This document shows positions 1-5,670 of a stretch of 9,068 nt of DNA, one piece after another (position 1 is the first letter of the stretch; the number at the start of each line of letters is the position of its first letter). The notes under the pieces are model-generated. The model was not told where the DNA came from and did not search any database. It was given only the letters and a program-made list of their open reading frames with translations. The stretch spans positions 1 to 9,068 of the forward strand of contig DPSI01000484.1 of assembly GCA_003527165.1 (NCBI GenBank), written 5' to 3'. This DNA comes from Pseudomonas sp. (GTDB lineage Bacteria; Pseudomonadota; Gammaproteobacteria; Pseudomonadales; Pseudomonadaceae). Both the position numbers and the translations under genes were made by a program.

Positions 1-355
1 CGACGCCGGGGTGGACATCTTCCACTGTTCGACGCGTCGTTTCTGGGAACCGGAGTTCGAGGGCTCGGAACTCAACCTGGCCGGCTGGACCCGCCAGCTG
101 ACCGGCAAGCCGACCATCACCGTGGGCAGCGTCGGCCTGGACGGCGAATTCCTGCAGTTCATGGTCAAGACAGACAAGGTGGCGCAGCCGGCTAATATCG
201 AAGGCCTGCTCAAGCGCCTGATCAAGGAGGAGTTCGACCTGGTCGCGGTGGGGCGCGCGCTGATCTGCGATCCCGACTGGGCGCTGAAAGTCCGCGAAGG
301 TCGCATGCAGGACATTCTGCCGTTCAGCCGTGAGGCGCTGAAAACCCTGGCCTGA
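1..355 (+). CDS. NADH:flavin oxidoreductase (Old Yellow Enzyme family), C-terminal part
   Basis: This is the 3' end of an FMN-dependent ene-reductase/NADH:flavin oxidoreductase. It is open from base 2 and stops with TGA at 353-355, giving about 117 visible residues. The visible part is the last strands of the TIM barrel. TITVGSVGL matches the phosphate-binding strand-7 segment (family form 'vgGi' or 'vGsvg'). LVAVGRALICDPDW matches the strand-8 FMN-phosphate loop 'GR.liaDP.w'. The end REALKTL is a normal C-terminus for the family. These enzymes use NAD(P)H to reduce activated C=C bonds or nitro groups in the cytosol; the substrate cannot be told from this fragment. The N-terminal half, including the usual active-site His pair, lies outside the window. 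The neighbouring pseudogene was also a flavin reductase. Family call is firm; specificity unknown. Confidence 0.9.
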   Translation, partial: DAGVDIFHCSTRRFWEPEFEGSELNLAGWTRQLTGKPTITVGSVGLDGEFLQFMVKTDKVAQPANIEGLLKRLIKEEFDLVAVGRALICDPDWALKVREGRMQDILPFSREALKTLA

Positions 356-438
356 GTTGCACCCATCGGCCGGTCGGTCGAGCCGCTTCGCAGGATGGAG
401 GGCCACGCAGGCGCCCTGGTGGCGCCGGCGGAACGGCT

Positions 439-846
439 TTATTGCGAAGCGCCTGGATAGCCGGACTGTTTGAGCAACCCCGCCAGGTGCACTGCGTTGC
501 GTGCGAGCATCGCGTTGGTCTTGGCGATTTTCTCGCCGGGGTCGTCGACGTCCTTGTAGTCGGTGGACCCCATCGCCTGTCCTACCCAGTAGGTACAGCC
601 GTGGGCGGGAATGCTGAAGCCCCATCGTTCAGGCCCTGAAACAGCTCGGCCACTACGTGGTGGGCGCCGTCCTCGTTACCGACCACGGCTACGCAAGCGA
701 CGCGACCGTAAGACATCATCCGCTGTTGGTCATCCACCTCACCGAGAAACGCATCGAGCCGTTCCAGCACTCGCTGGCAGTCCGCAAGACGAGGCGTTGG
801 AGGATGGCTTGAGTGTGCAGTTGACAGCCAGAGCGCAGAGCGCCAT
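439..846 (-). pseudogene. Decayed flavodoxin-like NADPH-dependent FMN reductase/oxidoreductase
   Basis: On the minus strand, ATG at 846-844 with GGAG eight bases upstream begins MALCALAVNCTLKPSSNASS, the usual N-terminus of this flavodoxin-fold oxidoreductase family. Reading then jumps frame at about 778-785 to CQRVLERLDAFLGEVDD and YGRVACVAVVGNEDGAHH, which are mid-protein family motifs. The family normally has roughly 70-80 residues between these parts, including the 'ATPxWxGxxSS' segment, and they are missing. A second break at about 619-625, next to a run of four C on the plus strand, shifts frame again. The ending is then GFSIPAHGCTYWVGQAMG through NAVHLAGLLKQSGYPGASQ and TAA at 441-439. 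So both ends of the gene are kept, with an internal deletion and a one-base frameshift. No full-length product is possible. The intact gene would have bound FMN and reduced it or a small substrate with NADPH. Confidence 0.85.
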
Positions 847-900
847 TTGTCAGTCTCCGGAATCCGCAGTGTTCGGATCTGGACAACCCTGCGATCCGCA

Positions 901-1653
901 TCAATCGGCAGGCACCAAATGCTTCTTTCCGCCTTCATGTACCCAGAAAAGGGTCGCGCCGGCTACCGCCGCGGGCATGATCAGCAGATTAAGCACCGGT
1001 ATCAGTAGCGCGGCATAGGTCACGGCGCCGAAGCTCAGGCTTTTCCAGCGCCGCTGGCGCAGCCAGACCATCATCTCGGCCCAGCTCAGCTTGTTGTTGT
1101 CCGCCGGATAGTCGATGTATTGCACCGCCATCATCCAGACGCCGAACAGCAGCCACAGGGGGGCAGCGAACAGGTTGACCACCGGGATGAATGACAGGAT
1201 CAGCAATGCCAGCGCGCGAGGAGCGAAATAGGTCAGCTTGCGTGCTTCGCGACCAATGGTGCGCGGCAGCATGGCCAGCAGTTCGGCCCAACTGAACGGC
1301 GGTGAGCTGTCCTCCCCACGCGCGACGGTCTCGACCTTCTCGGCGAGAAAGCCATTGAACGGAGCGGCGATGATGTTGGCGAGCATGGTGAAGGTGAAAA
1401 ACACCATCAGCACCACCAGAATCACGAATAGCGGCCAGAGAATGTATTCCAGAAACATCAGCCATTCGGGCAGGCTTGGCATGAAGGCATCGACCCAGCT
1501 ACCGAATTGGCGCAGGGCGAGGTAGATGAGCCCGCCGAACAGCAGCAGATTGACCGTCAGCGGCAGGATGACGAACAGCCTTAGCCCTGGGCTCAAGATC
1601 AATATCAGACCTTCACGCAGGTACTGCGGGCCGGAAAGGGCGGCGATGGGCAT
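901..1653 (-). CDS. cysZ: Sulfate transporter CysZ
   Basis: Inner-membrane sulfate uptake protein that feeds assimilatory sulfate reduction to cysteine. The 250-residue product is close to E. coli CysZ (253). Hydrophobic segments are visible at about residues 18-47, 66-97, 146-176 and 208-236, with the conserved N-terminal [18 protein letters not shown] and the segment [15 protein letters not shown] (94-108). These match the EI24/CysZ family (PF07264). ATG at 1653-1651 has GGAG about nine bases upstream (CCGGAGTAATGCCAC), and an ATG seven bases further up is out of frame, so this start is well supported. The gene stands alone: HopJ lies 224 bp upstream on the same strand and the pseudogene follows 54 bp downstream. 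In other pseudomonads cysZ is often near thioredoxin reductase trxB (from memory); trxB is not present here. Regulation by CysB would be expected, but no convincing site was recognised. Confidence 0.93.
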   Translation of the reverse strand: MPIAALSGPQYLREGLILILSPGLRLFVILPLTVNLLLFGGLIYLALRQFGSWVDAFMPSLPEWLMFLEYILWPLFVILVVLMVFFTFTMLANIIAAPFNGFLAEKVETVARGEDSSPPFSWAELLAMLPRTIGREARKLTYFAPRALALLILSFIPVVNLFAAPLWLLFGVWMMAVQYIDYPADNNKLSWAEMMVWLRQRRWKSLSFGAVTYAALLIPVLNLLIMPAAVAGATLFWVHEGGKKHLVPAD

Positions 1654-1877
1654 GTGGCATTACTCCGGATGGGCCGGTCCGGACCTTACCGGCTTTGGCT
1701 GGGTGGGAAAAGCCTGACGCTGCCGAGCCGACAATAGGGGCCGCCTATCTCGTCAATTGAGATTGCCCAATGGCGGACGTTGCGCCGGGCGGTCAGACTT
1801 GGCTTCGAAAAACGCCTCCTTGGTTTCCCAGGGCCGTCCGATATCAAGCCTTCCCCAAGTGCCTGGCCGGCCCTTTT
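1654..1877. other. Intergenic region upstream of cysZ, with small dyads
   Basis: No gene is seen on either strand. It must hold the cysZ promoter unless cysZ is read from the HopJ transcript. Visible structure: a perfect 10-bp palindrome GGTCCGGACC at 1676-1685, in what would be the cysZ leader; a short dyad ATCTC/GAGAT with 7-base spacer at 1747-1763, which includes a minus-strand TTGACG that could serve as a -35; and the plus-strand hairpin listed separately near the HopJ stop. No -10 at good spacing to the TTGACG was found, so the promoter position is open. Confidence 0.5.
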
Positions 1878-1880
1878 TTA
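1830..1880 (+). terminator. Possible intrinsic terminator (plus-strand orientation), weak
   Basis: AGGGCCG (1830-1836) pairs with CGGCCCT (1868-1874), and TTTTTT follows directly at 1874-1879. The 31-base loop is long for a terminator. The U-tract would only work for plus-strand transcription, yet both flanking genes are on the minus strand. It could stop antisense transcription into the HopJ gene, or be chance. Confidence 0.2.
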
Positions 1881-2234
1881 TCTATCGAGACTGACCGGTT
1901 TGCGCGTCAGCGGCTGCTGATCGAAGCGCACCCCAGGCAGCCCGGTTTCCATCAGGGCGCGAATATTGCGGTGATCGGTTCCGCTGGGATTTTCCAGTAC
2001 CGATTGATAATGCTCGCCGAACGCCAGTAGCGCTTCCTCGGTGCTGAATCCTTCCAGCACTGCCAGCCCAAGCGTCTTGCACGAACCTTCGTTCTCGCCT
2101 GCGGCATTTTCCACGCCGCCATTGAAAAAGCGGCTTGGCTGGTAATCATAGGTACTGGCGATGAACGCCAGCGTCTCGCTGAAGGGGTGGTTGCGGTTGC
2201 GCAGGCTGGCGCGGAAATCTCTGAGGCTGGTCAT
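1878..2234 (-). CDS. HopJ-family protein (annotated elsewhere as type III effector HopJ)
   Basis: A 118-residue cytosolic protein of the HopJ family (PF08888). The core signature is clear: TYDYQPSRFFNGG (28-40), NAAGENEGSCKTLGLAVLEG (43-62), FGEHYQSVLENPSGTDHRNIR (about 72-92) and METGLPGVRF (95-104). The longer open frame extends to 2303. Homologues begin at the M of MTSLRDFR, and that ATG (2234-2232) overlaps the TGA of the upstream DUF1244 gene (2233-2231) in an ATGA junction, so this start is preferred and points to translational coupling. The name comes from a P. syringae effector, but the family is common in bacteria with no type III secretion. Nothing here (no hrp box, no chaperone gene, no amphipathic Ser-rich N-terminus) suggests secretion. 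True role unknown. Confidence 0.88.
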   Translation of the reverse strand: MTSLRDFRASLRNRNHPFSETLAFIASTYDYQPSRFFNGGVENAAGENEGSCKTLGLAVLEGFSTEEALLAFGEHYQSVLENPSGTDHRNIRALMETGLPGVRFDQQPLTRKPVSLDR

Positions 2235-2530
2235 GGTTTCTGGCTCTTGTCGAAGGTGGCCTGTTGCTCGGGCGTCGCTTCCTTCTGGTAGCGCTTCTTC
2301 CATTCGGCATAAGGCATGCCATAGACCTCTTCGCGAGCCTCGTCGATGCTGACTTCGATGTCCAGATCATCAGCGGCGGCCTTGTACCACTTCGACAGAC
2401 AGTTGCGGCAGAAGCCGGCCAGGTTCATCAGATCGATGTTCTGTGCGTCCGGGCGGCTGCGTAGGTGCTGGACCAGGCGGCGAAAGGCGGCGGCTTCGAG
2501 TTCGGTGCGTTCTTGATCGTTCATCTTCAT
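2231..2530 (-). CDS. DUF1244 family protein
   Basis: A 99-residue protein of the DUF1244 family (SMc04008-like), biochemical role unknown. The diagnostic stretch is MNLAGFCRNCLSKWYKAAAD (35-54), with a Cys-x2-Cys pair (C41, C44), followed by the acidic helix IEVSIDEAREEVYGMPYAEW (58-77). The protein is probably all-helical and cytosolic. Two starts are possible: ATG at 2530, or ATG at 2524 (MNDQER), for which GAG nine bases upstream is the better placed ribosome site. It is the first gene of a pair with HopJ; the two frames overlap by three bases. A minus-strand TATGAT at 2563-2558 could be the -10 of its promoter. The conserved 'GFCRNC' looks like a metal or redox site, but that is inference. 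Confidence 0.9.
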   Translation of the reverse strand: MKMNDQERTELEAAAFRRLVQHLRSRPDAQNIDLMNLAGFCRNCLSKWYKAAADDLDIEVSIDEAREEVYGMPYAEWKKRYQKEATPEQQATFDKSQKP

Positions 2531-2557
2531 GGTCTCGGCGTTGCAGACGTGGGCGGG

Positions 2558-2563
2558 ATCATA
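2558..2563 (-). promoter_or_regulatory. Candidate -10 box for DUF1244-HopJ
   Basis: Minus strand reads TATGAT here, about 28 bases before the DUF1244 ATG at 2530. The expected -35 place holds only GC-rich sequence with no good match. The position would give a leader of roughly 20 bases. Weak, single-element evidence. Confidence 0.3.
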
Positions 2564-2673
2564 ACCTCGGGTGACTGTCGGGGCCAGCCGTCGGCGGGGA
2601 ACTTAGCGCGCCGATTCGTCTCCGCTTTAGGAGGATGGCTACGCCGGCTATCCACCATAGAGGAGACCGGGGC

Positions 2674-3045
2674 GTGATAGGAAAAAGACATTGGGTGATT
2701 GCCGAAGGCTATTTGCCGGCGCTAGGGCCGAAGCCCGACGACCCCGCGTTGCGCAGTCACGAAACAGCCTGCATCCTTAACACCGGCCCGCTGGACGCGG
2801 TGATCGAGCTGACGCTGTATTTCGCCGATCGCGAGCCTGTCGGCCCGTACGAGATACAGGTGCCGGCGAGGCGAACCCTGCACCTTCGCTTCGATGAATT
2901 GAAAGCGCCCGAGGCGGTGCCGCGCGAGACTGATTACGCCAGTGTGTTCGTCTCCAGTGTGCCGGTGGTCATCCAGCACACCAGGCTGGATGCCCGCAGC
3001 GGTGACCGCGCCCTGATGACCACCATGGCCTACGGGAGCGACTGA
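2674..3045 (+). CDS. Sensory rhodopsin transducer-like protein (ASRT family)
   Basis: Homologue of Anabaena sensory rhodopsin transducer (ASRT, PF07100), a small soluble beta-sandwich protein forming tetramers. Matching segments along its whole length: WVIAEGYLP (7-15), SHETACILNTG (28-38), EPVGPYEIQVPARRTLHLRF (about 54-73), TDYASVFVSSVPVVIQHTRL (86-105) and ALMTTMAY (113-120). The 123 residues equal the usual length of about 125. I chose GTG at 2674: GGAG sits eight bases upstream (2662-2665) and the protein then starts IGKRHW, in register with ASRT. The upstream ATG at 2635 touches its AGGAGG with no spacer and adds 13 unconserved residues. Anabaena ASRT partners a light sensor; no rhodopsin is encoded here, so the ligand or partner is probably different. 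The fold resembles sugar- or small-ligand-binding proteins. Divergent from DUF1244, convergent with folX (13-bp gap). Confidence 0.9.
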   Translation: MIGKRHWVIAEGYLPALGPKPDDPALRSHETACILNTGPLDAVIELTLYFADREPVGPYEIQVPARRTLHLRFDELKAPEAVPRETDYASVFVSSVPVVIQHTRLDARSGDRALMTTMAYGSD

Positions 3046-3058
3046 CAGACACGGCCAG

Positions 3059-3433
3059 TCAATCGCGATGCGCAGCGAGAGTAATCGATACCGATTCGGC
3101 GAAGCGCAGGGCATGCGGTTTGTCCACCTCCACCTCGGCGTAACGCACTTGCGGGTGCTGCATGACCAGGTCGAGGATTTCCTGAGTGAGCCGCTCAAGC
3201 AGGGCGAAACGGTTATCCTCGACGTGCTGGATGATCGCCTTGGTGATGGTTCGGTAGTTCAACGCATGTTCGATGTCGTTGTCGCGCACGGCGTCGGCCG
3301 CCGGATAAAGCATTGTCAAATTGATCAGCACATCCTGCTTGTTGAGGATTTCCTCTTCTTTGATGCCGATAAAGGTGCGTAGTCGCAGGTCTTTGACGCG
3401 AATGCGCGCCATTGCAGGTTCCAGTCGGGGCAT
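3059..3433 (-). CDS. folX: Dihydroneopterin triphosphate 2'-epimerase FolX
   Basis: Converts 7,8-dihydroneopterin triphosphate to its 2' epimer, 7,8-dihydromonapterin triphosphate, in the cytosol. It belongs to the FolB/FolX fold (PF02152), which assembles as an octamer. Visible family marks: [18 protein letters not shown] (18-35), [11 protein letters not shown] (57-67), [11 protein letters not shown] (76-86) and [17 protein letters not shown] (101-117); the Lys of VDKP and the Glu of LLE match the pterin site. The 'NKQDVLIN' and 'RFAESV' forms favour FolX over the aldolase FolB. The start at 3433 has AAGGA five to six bases upstream and gives 124 residues; an internal ATG at 3412 (MARIRV) lacks this. 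It follows folM by 16 bp on the same strand, so the two are surely co-transcribed. Confidence 0.92.
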   Translation of the reverse strand: MPRLEPAMARIRVKDLRLRTFIGIKEEEILNKQDVLINLTMLYPAADAVRDNDIEHALNYRTITKAIIQHVEDNRFALLERLTQEILDLVMQHPQVRYAEVEVDKPHALRFAESVSITLAAHRD

Positions 3434-3449
3434 GGGATTCCTTCGCGTA

Positions 3450-4160
3450 TCAGATCAAATGGCGGCCACCGTTGACGGCCAATGTGGTGCCGGTGACATA
3501 GGGATTGTCGAGCAGGTAACGCAGGCTCTGGTAGATCACTTCGGCGCCGGGCTCGATACCCAGCGCAGATTTCGCCAGCGCCTTGCGTCGGTAAGTCTCG
3601 TCATCGCCTTCGTTGAACTGTATCAGGGCCGGGGCTATGCCGTTGACCTTGACGGCCGGCGCCAGCCTGGCCGCGAACGATAGGGTGAGATTGTCCAACC
3701 CGGCTTTGCTGGCTGCATAGGCGATATGCTTTTTGCTGCCGACACGGGTGACGTCGTCGCCGATGTGGATGATGTCAGCCTGGCCGCCGTGTTGCAGCAG
3801 GTCGGCGCAATGAATATTGATCAGGTAGGGCGCGAGCATATGCACTTCGAACATGTGCTGGAACACCTCGGCTTCTTCGCCTGGCGTCTCGACGTGCCAG
3901 TCTGATGCGTTGTGAACGATCGCGCGCAGAACGCGGGTCTGCTGCTTCAGCGCAGCGATGAAGGCATGAACGCCGGGCGCGCCGGAAAAATCCGCCTGCA
4001 AGGTCACCGCACCGCGTTCGCGTAGCCGATCGAGGCTTGCCCTGGGGGTGCGGTAGCTGATGATCACCGGCTGCCCTTCATCAAGCAGGCGTTCGGCGCA
4101 ATGCAGGCCGATGCGCTGGCTGGCGCCGGTAATCAGAATCGGGGCCGTTGGCTGGGTCAT
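3450..4160 (-). CDS. folM: Dihydromonapterin reductase FolM (short-chain dehydrogenase)
   Basis: NADPH-dependent reductase of the SDR family that reduces dihydromonapterin to tetrahydromonapterin (and dihydrofolate poorly). In pseudomonads tetrahydromonapterin is the cofactor of phenylalanine hydroxylase PhhA (established work in P. aeruginosa and E. coli). The 236-residue protein shows the Rossmann nucleotide motif TGASQRIG (11-18), HNAS (83-86, the SDR 'NNAG' element), the catalytic pair Y148 and K152 in YAASK, and NGIAPALI (173-180). FolM differs from most SDRs in lacking a canonical TGxxxGxG, as here. The frame is open to GTG 4208, but family members start at [13 protein letters not shown], so ATG 4160 is preferred; its Shine-Dalgarno is poor (GTGAAAACC). 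FolX follows after 16 bp. No promoter was convincing in the 150 bp upstream. Confidence 0.92.
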   Translation of the reverse strand: MTQPTAPILITGASQRIGLHCAERLLDEGQPVIISYRTPRASLDRLRERGAVTLQADFSGAPGVHAFIAALKQQTRVLRAIVHNASDWHVETPGEEAEVFQHMFEVHMLAPYLINIHCADLLQHGGQADIIHIGDDVTRVGSKKHIAYAASKAGLDNLTLSFAARLAPAVKVNGIAPALIQFNEGDDETYRRKALAKSALGIEPGAEVIYQSLRYLLDNPYVTGTTLAVNGGRHLI

Positions 4161-4274
4161 GGTTTTCACAGGGTCGGCTGTCGGTGGGCGATGGTCGCGC
4201 ATGGGCACGAGACGTGGGCGCCAGGCGCGGTTTTCCAGCTTACACCAGGGGGTTTAAAGACAACATGCAAGACA

Positions 4275-4297
4275 CGGCTGCTTGGCTCGCACAGCCG
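4275..4297 (-). terminator. Possible stem-loop terminator after the PilZ-like gene
   Basis: Inverted repeat CGGCTG (4275-4280) and CAGCCG (4292-4297) with an 11-base loop, lying 15-37 bases past the stop of the PilZ-like gene. On the minus strand it is followed by TGTCTTGCATGTTGTCTTT, T-rich but broken. It could end that transcript before folM. Short stem, so weak. Confidence 0.3.
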
Positions 4298-4311
4298 CAT
4301 AGACAACGCGG

Positions 4312-4959
4312 CTAGGAATGCTCGGGCGCGTCGGCGGCCGTTGCGTTCGAGAGTTCCGGCTGCAGCTCCGGGTGCAATCGCTGATGCTGCTCGTACAGAT
4401 ACGAGCGGATGCGTTCGGCGTCCCTGTCTTGCGGATATTCGACCTCATAGGCGGTCATTCCACCTTCGGCATCGCGGATCCTGTGTGCGTCGATCTCGAG
4501 CGAGCCCTCACCCGGGAGCGCCAGGTGCAGGTGAAGATGCTTGGGCGCCTTCCGTTTTGGCCCGACGTCAACCAACAGGCCATTGGGTGAAAGCTCATGG
4601 ACGCTCAGGGCAGTCTCGTTGCCGTCGTCGGAGAGCAGCGGCAGGGGCTCATCCAGATGCAGGCGCCAAGCGCGAAGGACCGGCCCGCGCTCGTAGATGG
4701 TTGGTGGTGCGAGTTGTAATTGGATCGTCTGGAATTCGTCCTGGTTCAGCTGCAACGGAAACGACATGCAATAGTCTTCGAGCTCGGCTTCGAGCGTCAG
4801 GTTGGCCTTTGCGGCCAGCTGCAATAGCAGGCCGTTGGCCTTCTCGCCACCGTCCACGCGAAAGCCGGCCCGCGTTTCGCCAGGCTCGGCTGGCGAACCG
4901 TCCAGGAGCTCGTTTATGTACGCCAGCTCGGCGCTGGTGAGAACGGTCTTGTTCGGCAT
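4312..4959 (-). CDS. YcgR/PilZ-like domain protein
   Basis: 215 residues, no signal peptide or membrane segment, probably cytosolic. The C-terminal half reads like a PilZ domain, the c-di-GMP receptor fold: R91, R96 and R99 sit where the arginine motif is expected before the first strand, ELSPNGLLVDVG (122-133) stands for the D/NxSxxG motif, then beta-rich HLHLHLALPG, LEIDAHRIRD and the closing helix DRDAERIRSYLYEQHQRLHP (178-197). Residues about 41-90 form a beta-rich region like the N-terminal part of YcgR. The first Asp/Asn of the motif is Glu and the arginine spacing is not classical RxxxR, so c-di-GMP binding may be weakened or altered. ATG 4959 has GAGGG about nine bases upstream. Next on the same strand is folM, 151 bp on; a functional link is not obvious. 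The domain call rests on pattern, not alignment. Confidence 0.6.
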   Translation of the reverse strand: MPNKTVLTSAELAYINELLDGSPAEPGETRAGFRVDGGEKANGLLLQLAAKANLTLEAELEDYCMSFPLQLNQDEFQTIQLQLAPPTIYERGPVLRAWRLHLDEPLPLLSDDGNETALSVHELSPNGLLVDVGPKRKAPKHLHLHLALPGEGSLEIDAHRIRDAEGGMTAYEVEYPQDRDAERIRSYLYEQHQRLHPELQPELSNATAADAPEHS

Positions 4960-5099
4960 CCCGATTTCCCTCTCATGGCGGCAGGGCAGGCCTGCTCATG
5001 CCTTCGTCGCTCCGGTGCGCTCATTCCTGGGCTGCGTCCGCGAGATCCTTTGTCAGGACCGCCTTGCGACAACGCTTTCGCTGATTAATTCCCTGTTCC

Positions 5100-5117
5100 G
5101 CAATACGCGCGTACTGC
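5100..5117. promoter_or_regulatory. 18-bp near-perfect palindrome, candidate operator
   Basis: GCAATACGCGCGTACTGC: the central ten bases TACGCGCGTA are a perfect palindrome and the outer GCA/TGC also pair, with one mismatched position on each side. It lies between the divergent PilZ-like and flavodoxin genes, 41 bp before the flavodoxin candidate -10. The size and symmetry fit a dimeric regulator site, but no known consensus was recognised. Confidence 0.3.
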
Positions 5118-5157
5118 AAGTGTAGAAGGCGCAAGCGGTAAGTGGTGCCGAATGCGG

Positions 5158-5163
5158 CATAAT
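5158..5163 (+). promoter_or_regulatory. Candidate -10 box for the flavodoxin gene
   Basis: CATAAT at 5158-5163 is a five-of-six match to TATAAT, placed 30 bases before the ATG at 5194 and giving a leader of about 24 bases. The -35 region (around 5135-5140, GCGGTA) is poor, so an activator or weak constitutive promoter is likely. Confidence 0.45.
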
Positions 5164-5193
5164 GCTCCGCTTCAATTCGCAACGGAGCCCACC

Positions 5194-5646
5194 ATGAAAG
5201 TTGCCATCCTCTCCGGCACGGTCTACGGCACAGCTGAAGACGTCGCCCGCCATGCCGCCACAGTGCTGAAGGCGGCGGGCTTCGATGCCTGGCATGATCC
5301 GCGCGCGCAACTTGCTCAGATCGTTGATTTCGCGCCGCAAGCGCTGCTGGTCGTGACCGCCACGACCGGCATGGGCGAATTGCCTGACAATTTCGTCCCG
5401 CTGTATTCAGCCATACGCGATCAGTTTCCGGCGTGGCAGGGCTTGCCGGGTGGCGTTATCGCGCTGGGCGACGCCAGCTACGGCGATACCTTTTGCGGTG
5501 CAGGTGAATTGGTCCGAGAGCTATATGCCGAGTTGGGCGTGCGTGAGGTGCAGGACATGCTGCGTCTCGATGCCAGCGAAACGGTCACGCCCGAAAGTGA
5601 CGCGGAGCCTTGGCTGGAACGCTTCGCTGCAGCCCTGCGAGGCTGA
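5194..5646 (+). CDS. MioC-type short flavodoxin
   Basis: Small FMN-binding electron carrier, 150 residues, cytosolic. The FMN phosphate loop SGTVYGTAEDVA (7-18) is followed by the two isoalloxazine loops TATTGMGELPDN (55-66) and GDASYGDTFCGAG (92-104), in correct order and spacing for flavodoxins of the MioC/CysJ-like group. The family's aromatic next to the second loop (Tyr96) is present. ATG at 5194 has CGGAG seven bases upstream, and the protein aligns from MKVAILSGT; an ATG at 5152 adds 14 residues with no support. A candidate -10 is at 5158-5163. Its natural partner is unknown: MioC of E. coli is tied to biotin synthase activity in vitro, and P. aeruginosa has a flavodoxin close to its folM-folX genes (from memory, around PA3435), which fits this order. 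The gene converges with acpH, 24 bp apart, with no clear terminator between. Confidence 0.9.
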   Translation: MKVAILSGTVYGTAEDVARHAATVLKAAGFDAWHDPRAQLAQIVDFAPQALLVVTATTGMGELPDNFVPLYSAIRDQFPAWQGLPGGVIALGDASYGDTFCGAGELVRELYAELGVREVQDMLRLDASETVTPESDAEPWLERFAAALRG

Positions 5647-5670
5647 GCGGATATCGAGGCGACCGTGCGG

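Noticed and set aside
410..440. Possible terminator hairpins after the oxidoreductase gene (GGCGCC repeats; GCCG/CGGC followed by TTTATT)
   Set aside because: GGCGCC is self-complementary and common in this DNA, and the four-pair stem before TTTATT is too weak to support a call.
611..1018. 135-residue plus-strand open frame
   Set aside because: It lies antisense to the pseudogene and the end of cysZ, is rich in Arg/Pro/Ala typical of GC-rich shadow frames, and matches no family.
1878..2234. HopJ as evidence of a virulence or secretion locus
   Set aside because: No type III secretion, chaperone or hrp-box signals are present, and the family is widespread in non-pathogens.
2235..2303. N-terminal extension of HopJ to an upstream ATG
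   Set aside because: The extra residues overlap DUF1244 and are unlike HopJ homologues; the ATGA overlap start is better.
2635..2673. ATG start for the ASRT-like gene
   Set aside because: AGGAGG touches this ATG with no spacer, and the 13 added residues are outside the family's conserved start; GTG 2674 has proper spacing.
4101..4940. 279-residue plus-strand open frame
   Set aside because: Antisense to the PilZ-like gene and the folM start; Arg/Ala-rich composition, no motif, no ribosome site. A shadow frame.
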